A DNA stretch of 64,000 bases from Brienomyrus brachyistius. Its lineage: Eukaryota; Chordata; Actinopteri; Osteoglossiformes; Mormyridae. The stretch spans positions 13,041,863 through 13,105,862 of the forward strand of contig NC_064542.1 in assembly GCF_023856365.1 (NCBI RefSeq). Reading direction: 5' to 3'. Of the stretch, positions 11,601-24,700 are shown in pieces. How positions within the stretch are numbered: the stretch's first letter is position 1; the number at the start of each line of letters is the position of its first letter. Made by a program: the position numbers and the translations under genes. The notes beneath the pieces were generated by a model. That model searched no databases. It saw nothing but the letters and a program-made list of their open reading frames with translations, and was not told the DNA's origin.

Positions 11601-14600
11601 GCTGTAATAAAACTCATTTTTCTGTCCTCCTGTGATCTTTCCGCTTCCTGTTTCTGGTTAGTATTTTCACTCTTCCTCATGCTGGCTGACAGGACCTTCA
11701 GGCCTGGGCAGATGGTTAAGAATATTGTAGAAGATGATGAGAGTGGCATGAGGGTCAGACACCCCCCTCCCCCATGGCTGCCATCCTTGCATGACTGGGG
11801 TGGGGGCACCGTTGTTCACATCACACAGTCCGGCCAATAGGAAATCTCCTGAAAGAGGTCAGAGGTCAATATTTCCTGTTTACAGTCTCTTCTAGCTCGT
11901 AGACCTGTCTTCCTGTGAGGGTCATGTGACCCTCGTTTTATTAGCCCGTTTGGGTCCCTGACTGTCGTTCTGGGGGTTTACCTTTAAAGGGGGCTTTCCG
12001 CTCGCTGTGGCCAAGCTCCTCCTCAGACTTGCAGTTATATACAAACACAGAGGATTCGCAGAACAGTCCAGAATCGAGGACTTGCTGTAGCACAATGTGT
12101 GCATGAACAAATCTGCGGCGTGTAAAAATGCAAGCTATGTAAAAACATATAAATTTGATAATAAATTAATGTAAATAATAATGTTACTGATATAGTTATC
12201 CATCCTGCCTTTCATCTTCCAACTGCTTATCCAGAACAGGGTTGCCTGGCGCCTGTTCGAAACAGCACAGGGGAAAAGGTAGGGGAACACCCAGGATGGG
12301 ATGCTCTGTCCACTAGGGGGCGATAACGAGCTGGCAGCAGTGACACCCCATGACCTATTATATAAGCAGCTTTTAGAGTCTGCGTGAAAGCAGTCAGCCA
12401 CAGAATGAGCAGACGATCAAGGTGGACCCTCAGGTCTGTGCCCCAGCTGGCAGAGACGTAAACCAGAGAAACGGCCCGTTCAGTGGGTGTGTTTCAGATT
12501 CGGATGTGATTAAAGCCAAAGTAGTTCACCGCTTCCAGCAAACCGCTCCCTCCCCCGTGTTTACTCTTGCGTCTGACCATCGCCATGCACAGCTGCGGCG
12601 TTTCCGCCACGGACCCGCGATCTCCATCTCTGGGTGTTTCGTTTAAGCGATTCGTGTTTTGATCGCGTTTCATTTAAGCCTCGATGGAATCATGATTTCT
12701 GTCACGAAGGAAAAGACTCAAATTTCAAATTAAAAACACAGAGAAGATCGGGCACATGGTGCCATGTTTATGTAGCGGAGCTTTATTTGCTTGTGCTTTG
12801 TGCTGCAGAAATGCTGGGGATTAAAGGTAGGAAGTGATCCTGTGTGTGCGTATCCTGTGAGACACGCATGCCTTAGCGCAACTCACACTGACACGGGCCC
12901 ACCCCCGCGGTGTGTGTTTGCCTGCGTAGGTGTATATTATGCATTGTGGGGACCAGATACCAGTATAGTCCTGGAGCTCAAACCCACACACACATGCTCA
13001 GACACACGGACGGCCATGTTCCCAATCTCTCGCACACACACATGCAGACACACAGAGACATGCTTGGTCATGACATTCACATGTACGCTAACACACACAC
13101 ACAGATACTGACGCTCTGCTAGGTCGGCAGGCAAAGCCTCATGTAAACAATCCGCCAGAAACTCCGTCAGACCTCCCCAAAGAGGATTTCGCAAAGCTGG
13201 GAGAAGGAAGCAGGTCAGGGGAATCCAAGCAACGGGGGAGGCATGGACAAGCAGGGCAAAAACTCCGGTGTTATGGGATGTTGCCTGTGCAACACTGGCT
13301 GAGGCCTTTGGATTCTGATGACCTTCAACACAAGACAGCAGGGGGCGCCTTTATGGGCCAGTGTGATAGGGCGGCTGACTTCTCCCTCGCTTTTTCTCCG
13401 CGGTGATGTTTACAACCACTCTCAGCCTTTGTTTACAAGTGCCCCCCCCCCCACCTCCTTCCCGGCATCTTGTGCTCGTTGCCAGGCAATTAAAAACACG
13501 AAGGGCTCCTGGCACGACATCACCTGCTTCACCCCTTTTTATAAAACGATCGCTTCCAATGGTTCATCCCAAAGCCCGAAGTTAGAGGCAGCTTCAGCTC
13601 ACTAGGGGGCGCCATTTAAGACTCACTTTTAATGATACTCTTGCCGCTCCCCCACCTTTAGCCTGACGGGACTCATGGTCGTCTCTGTGGCCGAACAGTC
13701 CCGCAGAACGTTACTTTATGATGCCAATCTGTTTGTTTCCATGACTGCACCAAATAAGCACTTTCCCAAAATGGCGACCAGATGTGTGCATTAGCTCAGA
13801 TATTAATATGGGGCCAGTTTTCAGACACTCCGAAGACCAGCAAATACGCCAGATTAGTGTGCCCTCCCATCTCTTTATTCTCGCTTGTGAAGTTTGGGTT
13901 TCGTTTCTTTTTTTTTCGGGACACCATCTGAACTCAATTTCCTCTCCCCTCAACAAACAACCGAACAGTCGAAGGAATGACAGCACACACCAAGCATAGA
14001 TTGGGGGGGGGGCAAAACAGGGGGTGTGGAAAGATGAAAGGAGCTGAGTCTGGGCAGGATTGTACCTGGCAGACTGGAGTTTTTTATAACCCCTGTTATA
14101 GGTGTCCTATTCGGTGCCTGTAAATCACCCAGCAGCAGTTGCACTCGGGTCACCATCCTGTTTTTTGTTGATAAATATATAGCAGGACTTAACACCATGG
14201 TGAATTCTGACGGACACTGTGATCAAAATGCATTTTTTCCCGCGAATATGTTATTTAGAAACAGCATATATAGTTTTTTACGATGGAAACAGATGAGTCT
14301 TGCCATGTTGGACAGGTTTTATGCATTCGAAGAAAATAATGTTTAAATGATTTTCATGTTGGTGTAAAATTACGACATTAAGTCCGTCAAAATGTATCAG
14401 CTTAACCATTTCAAAACCTCTAGCACACCTCATATGGTTGATCTATACCTCATTGACATTTTTAACAAATTTAATTAGTAGATTACGTGAGCTGGTGGTG
14501 AAATTTAATAAATACATGGAACGGCTGGGGTGCCCCTGAGGAGAGGCTTGGGAACAGAAGCGGTGTTTGTCTAGCCGTCCAACGAGATATCAGTAACTTT

Positions 14601-17600
14601 TTGATGTTTTGTTAGTTTTTATTGTTGCTATTCATTTGCATACGGTCTAATTTGCAATTCTGTTTTTCTTAGCAAATACACAGATAAACAGTGTTATACA
14701 TTTCCTTTGACGACACTGTACATTTGCAGAGTCTGGTTTCCTTCCTAGATGCCCAGCCAGTCCGATTTTGCTCCATCTTCCTTCCCGAGCTGCACATTGC
14801 AGCAAATTAAAGGCAAGTCTGAATCCACTGGCTGCTGTTCAGTTCCGCTCCACCCGTTTCCCAGTGTGGAGACTGGCGGGCCCCCAGTTTGGGGGTCACT
14901 CTTCTGAAGTGGTCTGATAATTGCAGAGCTCGGGGGGTTACGGTCTCGCCGGTGCAGTTCCTAAGGGCCGGTCCTCTGTCCCTCCACCCTGTCTGTGTTT
15001 ATGCAAAGCCAGGTTTGAGCAAAGATTTCGTGGTCTTTAGGCTCGATGCTGGACGCCTGACCACGATGGTCCCTGCTTTTACGATAAGGTAATGTAGAAC
15101 ACTCACAGAATCTGTTGTCTTGACATGTTATTCTTTGTATTTTCCATAAGGGGCAGTGTGCAGTTCAGTGTATTACAATGCTGAGCCTGTGATCGGATGG
15201 TCGTCAGTTCAAATCCTAGAGTTGGCAGCGCGATCTCGCTGTTGGGCCCTTGGCCTCCAGTCATTCCAGGCACTGTTTTACTCTGCTGTCTCTGAAAAAT
15301 GTACGTTGCGTTGGATGAAAGTGTCTGTTAAGTGCATGTAAATGCACTGTTGTGGTTCTCAACACCAGATCACTTACTCTGTATTTATCCAAACATTTTC
15401 CCGTTTGTTTGCCGGTGCTTGGCAGTTTGGTATGTTCCCAGTGAGCTTTTCACTATCATCCTTACTGCATGCAGCCTTTCTGTAGCACTGAGCTTTAAGG
15501 AGATGTTGCAGGGGGCTGGCGACTCTGCCGACTTTAATCTCAGCATCACCAGCATCACACAGTACGTTCTGAGGAGGCCTGTCTCCAGGGTAACCGCTGG
15601 GGTTCACAGTGCCTGCACTGCAGTTTCTTTTGTATTCTGGGGACATGCAGAAGCAAACAACCACCCAGGTAGCTAATATGATGTTACATAATGAATAGGC
15701 TTTTCATAGTTGTGTTTGTAAATGATGCTGCGGGGAATGCACAGACCCAGTGGTAGGAATAAATGAGATTATAACAGTATTTGTCCTCCATTTCTCTCAG
15801 CTACTGCGGCAGGTGACTGTGCCCGTGAGACGTTGGCGGTGGCAGCCAGCAGGTGGCGATGCAGAGCAGGGAGGGGACACGCGCGGCAGAGAGGATGACG
15901 GGGGGATGTCGGAAAGCGGCGACTGCGACGACGAGGACGAGTGCGGCGAAGTCTCGGGGATGGGGCCCCCGCCACTCCAGACCCGCCTGCGCATTTTCGC
16001 AGGTGAAATCGCTGTCACATGTGAAAGCTTCACATTTTTGCAGGTCAACCTAGCCGCCCCCCCCCCCCCCCCCCCCCCCCCCGCCCCAAACAGCACAGTA
16101 GCATCTCGTTTCAGCCTGATCACTCTTAAAATGCCGAAAATACAGACCCTCCATGTTACAGGAAATGTCTTCATCCTAACAAGCTATTGTAGACTTTGGG
16201 TCGCGCATTCCTGCCACTGACATTTCTTGGTGAGCAGACCGAGAGAGAGAGAGCATTACAGGACATGCATGGTGATGGAGGAGCATGTCATCAGAGGTCC
16301 ATGTAGCTACCTTGGATGTTTGTGCTGGAGGCTTTAATGAAGATGCCTCTTCTTGGTGTCAGACCTCAGCTGGACACAGTGGCTCTTTATTACTGTGCTA
16401 GCAGTAAGTTGCCTGCACCAATTCCCTGGCGTGCTGCAGATCCTGGGGTTCACAAACCCGAGAGAGAGCATCCAGAAACTTGAGGATTCGGGCGTGGCAG
16501 TAGGTGCTGACAGGATATAGGCACAGCATGGACCCCTCCCCCCTCGAGTCAGCTGCCGGATCGCAGGCCAGATGCTGTGGCCGATGACTGTGTGGCCGTC
16601 TGTCGATTTTCGCCACAGCGTTGCCCTCTGCCAGGTCAATACGCTCCCTCCCCACAGACATTCCTGAGAAGATCGCAGACATCACAGCTCTGCTGCTCGT
16701 TCCCAGGGACTTGGGCTCTTCCAAGAGGTTAAAGGTCAAAGGTCATTTGAGTGAGTGATGCATGGCCATCCCTGGTATCTTCTTAAGGTTTCTGTCTGTT
16801 GTCAGAGTTGGTTTCAAGTCTTCGTTTATTTCACTTATTCGGATGGATGGAGACAGTGTAGCAGCACCTTGTTTGAGGTAGGAATCCCACCCGTAGCTCT
16901 GTGTGTGGAGTTTACAAGCCCCTCCCATGTTACACAGGTCTGCTCTGAGTGCTCTGGCTTCCTCCTGCAGTCCGAACACATGCTGTTACTTCAGTTTGTG
17001 TTTCTAAATTGCCTGTGGTGTGTATCAGCGCTTGTATGTGTCCTTCAACGGTCTGGTATCTCATTCAAGACGTTGCCCTGCCTTTTGCCCTAAGATGCCT
17101 GGACTAGTCTCCCTTTGTCCCTGTACTGGATAAGTGGTTGATGGATGAGGGATTGATAAATGAGGGATTTTCTTTAGAATAGATCAGTATTCATGCTACA
17201 CTATTAAATGAGCAAAATGGGAAATTCATGTAAGTGGGTGTATTTTTTTAAGAATCAGACTCGGGTCTCTCCTGAGATTAACCCTTTCCTAGTGCTCTGT
17301 TGGCAAGCAGACCATTATGAATAACCTCTGTGTATACTCGCATACGTGCTCTTTTGTCCATTTATTTTCTAAAATATAGCAGGGTCGAGGATGAAAGTTT
17401 GTCAAAAAGTATTTGGGCATAAGGGTCCCTGTTTCTCATTCAGTAATGAAAATGTGTTGAGATGGATATTTTCCTGCAATTAATTAAAAGCTGCCTTTTT
17501 GCCGACTGTGCCGGGAAAACCAGCGCGAGGAGCCGGGATAAGCCGCCGGAGTGGGGGGGGGGGGGGGGGGGGGGCGTCTCCATCAGGCAGCTTCCCCTTG

Positions 17601-20600
17601 TCAGCAAGGGTCGCCATTCAGCGGGAGTGGTATTTTTTAAACTAAACAGTCCCCCATTTTGTTTTGAATTCAAATCCTCTTCGGCACTGAACACGAGCAG
17701 GGCTGGTGTCCCCGTGTCTCAGAGGCTGGGGGGGGGGTGAATGTACCGAAGAACAGATCGCTAACTGGTTGCGTTTACCAGTGGCTATTGAAGCTGAAGC
17801 CCTGCTTACTTCACCGCCCCACCCTGGGTTCGATCCCCCACCTGATTAGAAGCCTGGTCTTTTGCTTCACAGCACACTCCGTTAAACCAACCCTACTGCC
17901 CTAAATTGACCACAAAGGGGTGAAGCCAAGGGACCAAGCTGACCGCATCTGGTTGCTGTCATTCTTATTTGCACCACACAGGGCGCAGGGGGCTGCACTG
18001 TCCATGTCCTAAAGTCCATTTGTTCCAGTGGGACTGTGTGTTTTTTTCCCCTTCAGTTAAACATCCAGAGAATTTCCAATAACAGACTCCTGGCGGGAGT
18101 GTATCTGGAAGTGGCTCTCAGCTGGGAGCTCACAGAGACTCTGAGTGCCGGCTGGCTCACTCGCTGACAGGGCCGGACAGGCGCTGGGGGGCTGTCGGCT
18201 TGTTGACGGGCTGCCCGGGCCCCCCACGCGTGCGGGTGGGCTCCTTGGGCTTTCTTCAAACACCACCTTCAGCTCTGAGTCGGCCAGATCGGTGTCGAGT
18301 TACATTTACTTTTTATATTTATCTTTGTTTTTGTTTTGTGTTTTTCGCTTAACATTCACCTCGAGGCTGGTTATGTTGTCAGCTCTATGAGTCATTTTAC
18401 TCCGCAGCCGCAGACTCAGGAATCGGCTGAGGCTGGGCTAACCTGCCCCCCCCCCCCCCCCCCCGCCCACATCACGAGTTCCCATGCAGGAGAACTTAAA
18501 CACTGATCTGAGGTATGGCTTTGCTATTACTGCCGGGCTCCCGATACCTCACACATGCCGACTAAGATACCGGGGCTGATCAGTCCTCCTTTCCTTTAGT
18601 GGATCAGTGCCAGTTTCAGCCACCGGGGGGCCCTTGTCCAGCTCAGACATACTCTGTCTGGCTCCAGAAAAAGCTTCTTATCTGACTCACTTATACAGCA
18701 GCCATGTGGTAGAGCAGTTAACTGCATCAGAATCGTCACAAACTAGACCCTAGGAAGTCCGCTTCTGCCAGGCCCCTCTCCTGTCCCTCCTTTGCCTGGG
18801 GAGTTTGGAGCAGGCCGGCTGTGCTGCCCAACAGTGCTTGGGCTGTCGACCTCTACTGAGGACACCTACTAGTCACTCAGCTCCAGTGTCGCTTTCTCTG
18901 ACCTTTGATCCACAGGAGCCGCCCAGACCAATTCCCAGAGAACAGTCATCTCTCTCACTCTCTCACCATTTCCTTTTTTTCTCCCTGAGGCAATGAATGC
19001 AGCTATTTGAAGTTGCTGTCTATCACTGCCGGGATGTAAGACTAGCCCTGCACACACACATACACAAATAATTATACACAAAAATATTTAACCAGAAACA
19101 TGGACCAACAAAACTATTAGCAGCCAAACATACATGGACCATACATGAAATTTCCTGCCCTAGAACCAATTCACCCTTACTTGTTGTCCACTTGGTCTCT
19201 CTCCTTAAACTGAATGATGGACATTGGAGTATACAGGCTTTTCCTGAACAAGGGTCCTTAGCCACTATGCCACCTGCAGACCTGAGGGAGAAATCGCTGC
19301 CATCCAAGCATGGCATGACCTGTGTTGGCAGTGTGTACCCCCCCCCCCCCGACCCCGTCTGCATGGCCTACCCACATATCCTTTTAGCTGTCAGTTGTCT
19401 GGGGAGGGAAGCAGTGTGGTCATGACCTCTGACCTCCTGTGGGGTGTCACGCTGTTTTTGGTCTGTTAATCTGTTGTCGGGACGCCCGTTTGGATTAATG
19501 TCCTGAATAGGAGTCACTGGAAACAGCACCCAGTCTCGCAAGCCTCAGAATTTGAATCCCACCCCCCACCCACCCCCCAGCTGGTACAAAGGTAACTTGA
19601 AACGTTTCTCCTCATTCAAGAGAAGCACCTGTGTTTGGAGACTGGAAGTTACAGTTGTCTCCATTGATCTGTCTGAGGCCTTCAAAAGAGGCTCCATCTG
19701 AATATGTGTGTATGTGACAGAGAGAATAAAAGGCCACCCCCCCCACCCCCCACCCCACACATACACACATGTGTTACTGGGCAGAGTAAATGTGTCTTAC
19801 TGACCTTTCAGTGACTCTTTTCGTTAGAGTTCTTTCTATATTCTGGGGCTGTACCTATGTGGCCTTTTCCATTTTGTTTTGTAGCTCCTTCTGTCTAGAC
19901 ACAATGTGCCGGATCACATGACACAATGTGCCGGATCACATGTCACTCCGTGGTAAGAAAGCTCCGCCCCCCGGAACTCCGGCACGTCTAGCATGGAGAG
20001 CTCCTGTACACCGGCACGTGTGAAATGTTTCAGGTCCGTCATTTATGACCCATAGTCTAAGGTATTAAAAGATTATGACAGTCTGTTATAGTTAAAAGGA
20101 AGTGAGGCTGGTGACACGTGTGATCATTTATCTGGGCAGAGGTTAAGAACAGGTGTCTGGCATTTAGCATCCTGAGCTCAAACCCTTATGGTACAACATG
20201 CACGCTCAATACACATCAAGGCATACGAATGATCTGTACTCTGTATAAATGACGTAGTAATAATACTGGATCACCACATACTCTTATCGAGCGTCTTGGG
20301 GTAGCTTTATTATGGAAGCTGCTATGTAAACATGAATTGAATTGAATTGAATTACACTCATTGACCTCCAGGGGGCACCAAACAGTCACACGCCACGAGG
20401 TCCCCATTCATGCAGGTGTCACCTGGTATCTGCCCGTCTGTCTGAATAATCCAAGACGACGAGCTCTCCTGGCGACTACGCCCCAACAGAGACCCTAGCC
20501 CGCCTTAACCAATCAGTGGCTCGCTGCTTGACCTTTCTTCCCGTAATGCGATATGGCATCGCTGTAGGCGTCCTTCGGGGTGTAATGTCTGTAAAGGGAT

Positions 20601-21709
20601 AGCGGGGGGTGGGTGAGGTATGAACCAGGAAGACCCCATCCACAGGGCGTCAAGAAGGTCCGTGTTGGTCCCATTAATCACTAAGGGCTGCAAGGTTCTA
20701 TTATTAGCGGGTCGTCTTTGAGACAGGAGTCCGTCTCATTATCTGTTACCCCAGCCCGCCTTGCAGCCCACCCCCCTGTGTCCGCACCCCCACGCTCTCA
20801 CCTGCCTCATACCCCAGCCCGCCTTGCAGCCCACCCCCCTGTGCTCGCACCCCCACGCTCTCAGCTGCCTCATACCCCAGCCCGCCTTGCAGCCCACCCC
20901 CCTGTGCTCGCGCCCCCACGCTCTCAGCTGCCTCATACCCCAGCCCGCCTTGCAGCCCACCCCCCTGTGCTCGCACCCCCATGCTCTCACCTGCCTCGGC
21001 CCCCCCGCCCCCACATGCTCACAGATGCCTCTTACCTTTGCCTGCTCCTTTCATTCTGCTCACTCTTCCTTTGCTCTTTCTGAGCTCAGAAATGAAAAGC
21101 CACCTTCTGCTGTCTTTGTTTTCTGTTTTTTTAAGACCGCCCCCTACTCAAAGGTGCAGCCCCCGGTGGCTCCATCAGAGGACATTGCTCCAGACTCTAG
21201 ACGAGTTTGTAAATCTTTTCTTTTTCCTTTTCCTTTCTTTTGTTTTCTTCAGGCATTCTTAATTTTAGCATCGTTTTGGGCGAGAAGTTTTCTCGCGGCC
21301 TTCAAAGGTTGCATGTCCCACACACTGGCTTGCATCTCTGCTCACTTGGTTTAGGGAGACCGATGATGTTTTTTTTCCTATTTAAATGAACCCCCCCCCC
21401 CCCCCCCGGGCTGTACGAAGTAAATGAAACTGCAGTCGTCTTCTAAGAACCTGGTTCTAATGTACCTGTAAATCACTTCTGGAGTGCCCCCCCCCCCCCC
21501 CCCACACTCCCATCAGCTCTGAACCTGATTGCGTTATGGCATGACGAGGATGAAGACGTGCACTGAGAAAGATGGTTTTTAATCTCGATCAGCTTTCCCT
21601 TCCCCTGTTCCCCCATCTGGCCAGTCTGCTGCTCACCGTGAAAGTGTGCGGACGTCATGACCCAGAAATCAGCTCAAGCATTCGGTCCCTTGGCTGAGGC
21701 CTGCCCCAC

Positions 21710-21759
<50 letters not shown>

Positions 21760-24700
21760 CTGTGCTCATGTGTATATTAAATTGTGGGCACCAAACGTGA
21801 TAAAAACATTTTAAGATTGTGGGGGACCACCATTTCAGCCCCCACAAGGGGAAATTCAATTCTATTAATATCTGTAATTGCAATCAAAAAGCTAAAAATG
21901 CCAAAATTCTTTCGTTTGTGTACTTATGGTTAACATTAGGGCCGGGCAGGGGTTAATATTGTCATTGCTGGGATCAGGGTTTTGCCCATAGAAATGGATG
22001 GATGTTCCCCATAAAGATATGAGTACAGGTGTGTGTGTGTGTGTGTGTGTGTATAACTGGCCTCCTAATTTCCTCTCTGGAGGCCTAAGAGTCTGAAGGA
22101 GGTTGTTTCAGTAGGCCCCATTTCAGGAGGCCCCATTTCAGTAGGCCCCATGTGTTGATGATTGTAACATCCACACTGTAGCCCCTCCCTGCTTGACGTG
22201 TTGACATTGTTACTTTCCATTTCAGGCTAACCACTTCAATCTACACCAGAAACAGCTTCCAGATCCTAGAGTTCTGTGTCGTACACCTGATACTCGTGTT
22301 TAACCTGGCTGCTACGAGGTGCCGTCTCTTCGACGGTGTGCACAGAGCCACCCTGCCATCCATTTACAGCCACTGCTGCTTTTCATTTACAGTTTACGCA
22401 ACACGCAGGAAAAGTCCCCGGCAAACTTTCAATCATCAGAACGATGGCAATATGGAGGACCAGCACAGAACATGTGCATAATTTCTACAGTCAACAATGG
22501 AACATATAGGTGTTTAATGTTAAAATACAAAACAATCATAATTCAATAATAAAACGTTCATTGTAGTATAGGAGGACTACCTTACCAAATGAAATCGGTG
22601 TATGTAGTTATGTACTTCTATGTAGTTATAGGAGTCAAATAAACATTAGAAATGTTATTGACACAGTGCTTATAGCAGTGTGGGTGAATTTCATGGTGAC
22701 ATCACATCCTTTACTCCTGATCGCCCAATCATGAAGGTTCATCTCCACCCCATTATGGTCCCATCGTGTTTACAGCAAATGGGCTGCACTCCATTCTTAG
22801 GAAGGTTCCTAACTGAGTGAAATGACCTGGAAGTGTCTAAGTGGCAGCCATGACAAGAGCTATTCAAATCCTCTAAAAAATGCCAAGGAAAGGTGCCTCA
22901 GTGCTTAATTTCTTGTCTCCTGTAGTATAAGATAGATTGCGCCGTCCTTTACAGAGATACTGCCATCCCACAATTCCCTGCAGCAGCCACATTTCAGGTG
23001 ATGAAAAAGGAAAGAGACATTTTTAGCCAGATGATGTGTTTATTTCAGCATGTTTGAAACTGAAGAATGATATGATATGAAGTGGATTTGTAGGCCTAAC
23101 ATGTCATGCTTCTATTGCATACTTTAACAATTATTTCCATATAACTAGGATGCATGATGATAAATATGTGTACATGAAGGTGAGCGTGAGCAACCGTTCT
23201 CAATGTGACAATCATTTTCTTTCAGTTTTGTGACTGGTAGCCTATATTCTTTTAAAAATTTCATTTCCACTCTTGGTAATGATGTCATGTTTTTCAACGT
23301 GTTGCCCACGTTTACATCTGAGGTTTTCAAGAGTAAACAGAGTAAAAATGTTGAAATGGTTTATGTCCTGTGTGTAGTTGGACGATTGCGTGTTCATTGT
23401 GGATGTAGATGTGTCGTATGTGTCCAAGTATATGCTCTGCAGTCTTACATCGGTGATGTATGTCTGTTTCAATGAATATGTGCCCCCAACCCTAACAACC
23501 CCCCCCCCCCTGCTCAAACACCTGACCTACTTCTCTCCGTCGCCCGTGGCTCCCCGTGCTTTCTGCTCCTCTTTGAGCCTCATGAACTCGTTCTGCAGGA
23601 TGTGCTCCAGTCCCCGTCTTTCTTCCTTTGTCTCATCTTCCTTTGTGGCTATCAGGGCTGATCTGTGCTTTTTAACCTGCATATTGTGGGAGGGAGAGCA
23701 AACTTGTCAGTGAATGCGAGGGCCGTCGTGTCGCATTGTGCCCAATCCGGGATGAAGCGGCAGCTTCGAGTCGTGAGACAGAACACAAAATGTATCCAAA
23801 TGTAGCAGACGAGCGATTTCTAAAATTGTTCATCGGTTTGAATGAAAGTGCCTGTTCTGCAGTTAGGCTATGTATGCCTGTGAGTTTGCCTGTGAGTGTA
23901 TGTATGCCTGTGAGTTTGCCTGTGAGTGTATGTATGTCTGTGAGTTTGCCTGTGAGTGTATGTATGCCTGTGAGTTTGCCTGTGAGTGTATGTATGCCTG
24001 TGAGTTTGCCTGTGAGTGTATGTATGCCTGTGAGTTTGCCTGTGAGTGTATGTATGCCTGTGAGTTTGCCTGTGAGTGTATGTATGCCTGTGAGTTTGCC
24101 TGTAAGTGTATGTATGCCTGTGAGTTTGCCTGTGAGTGTATGTATGCCTGTGAGTTTGCCTGTGAGTGTATGTATGCCTGTGAGTTTGCCTGTGAGTGTA
24201 TGTATGCCTGTGAGTTTGCCTGTGAGTGTATGTATGTCTGTGAGTTTCTTCTACTGGGGGGTTTCTGTACTTATATCTGCCTGGAGAGTCCCCTTTAGGT
24301 ATGGCTGGTGTAGCAGGCTGGTTTGGGGGGGGGGGTGAGCAGTATACAACTTGCTTCATTTATATAGTGACCCATGGACACTGTCAGCTACAACCTCCTC
24401 TCCACCTCACTGACCCCCCCCCCCCCCCGCAGTGCTCAGGGGATGATGGGCAGAGGAAAATGGTACACAGACGGAGAGCAGATGACCGTGCAAAAGAATG
24501 TTCCGGAAAGAAGCCAGGTCCTGCGGCCCAGACTGTGGATTCTCCAGGGTGGGGCCACGGGGCCATGGGCCAGGATTTTCTTAAATACTCAGGCCGTGTT
24601 GTGTCACAGAAAAACTGGGACTGTGTAGTCTCACGCTGTCTGACCACCCTGCTTGGGGGTGGGGGGTGGAGCTGCCCTGACCCCACATATACATGCACAC

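Larger units (their letters stand above)
10126..15800 (+). other. gpc3: gpc3 intron 6
   Basis: No exon recognised. Contents: C-rich tracts near 11202-11217, a degraded SINE (about 12188-12310, - strand), a fragment of the GGGGACC repeat with CA runs (12910-13105), a GTTGCCAGGCAAT X-box-like word (13478-13490), and a tRNA-type SINE (15150-15346). About 14200-14750 is AT-rich and unremarkable. Confidence 0.7.

Noticed and set aside
20739..21354. Pro/His-rich and Gly-rich ORFs at the 63-bp minisatellite
   Set aside because: Explained by the 63-bp period; no family resemblance.
23868..24359. Long ORFs on both strands over the 30-bp minisatellite
   Set aside because: The unit length is a multiple of three, so several frames stay open by construction; the peptides are pure repeats.
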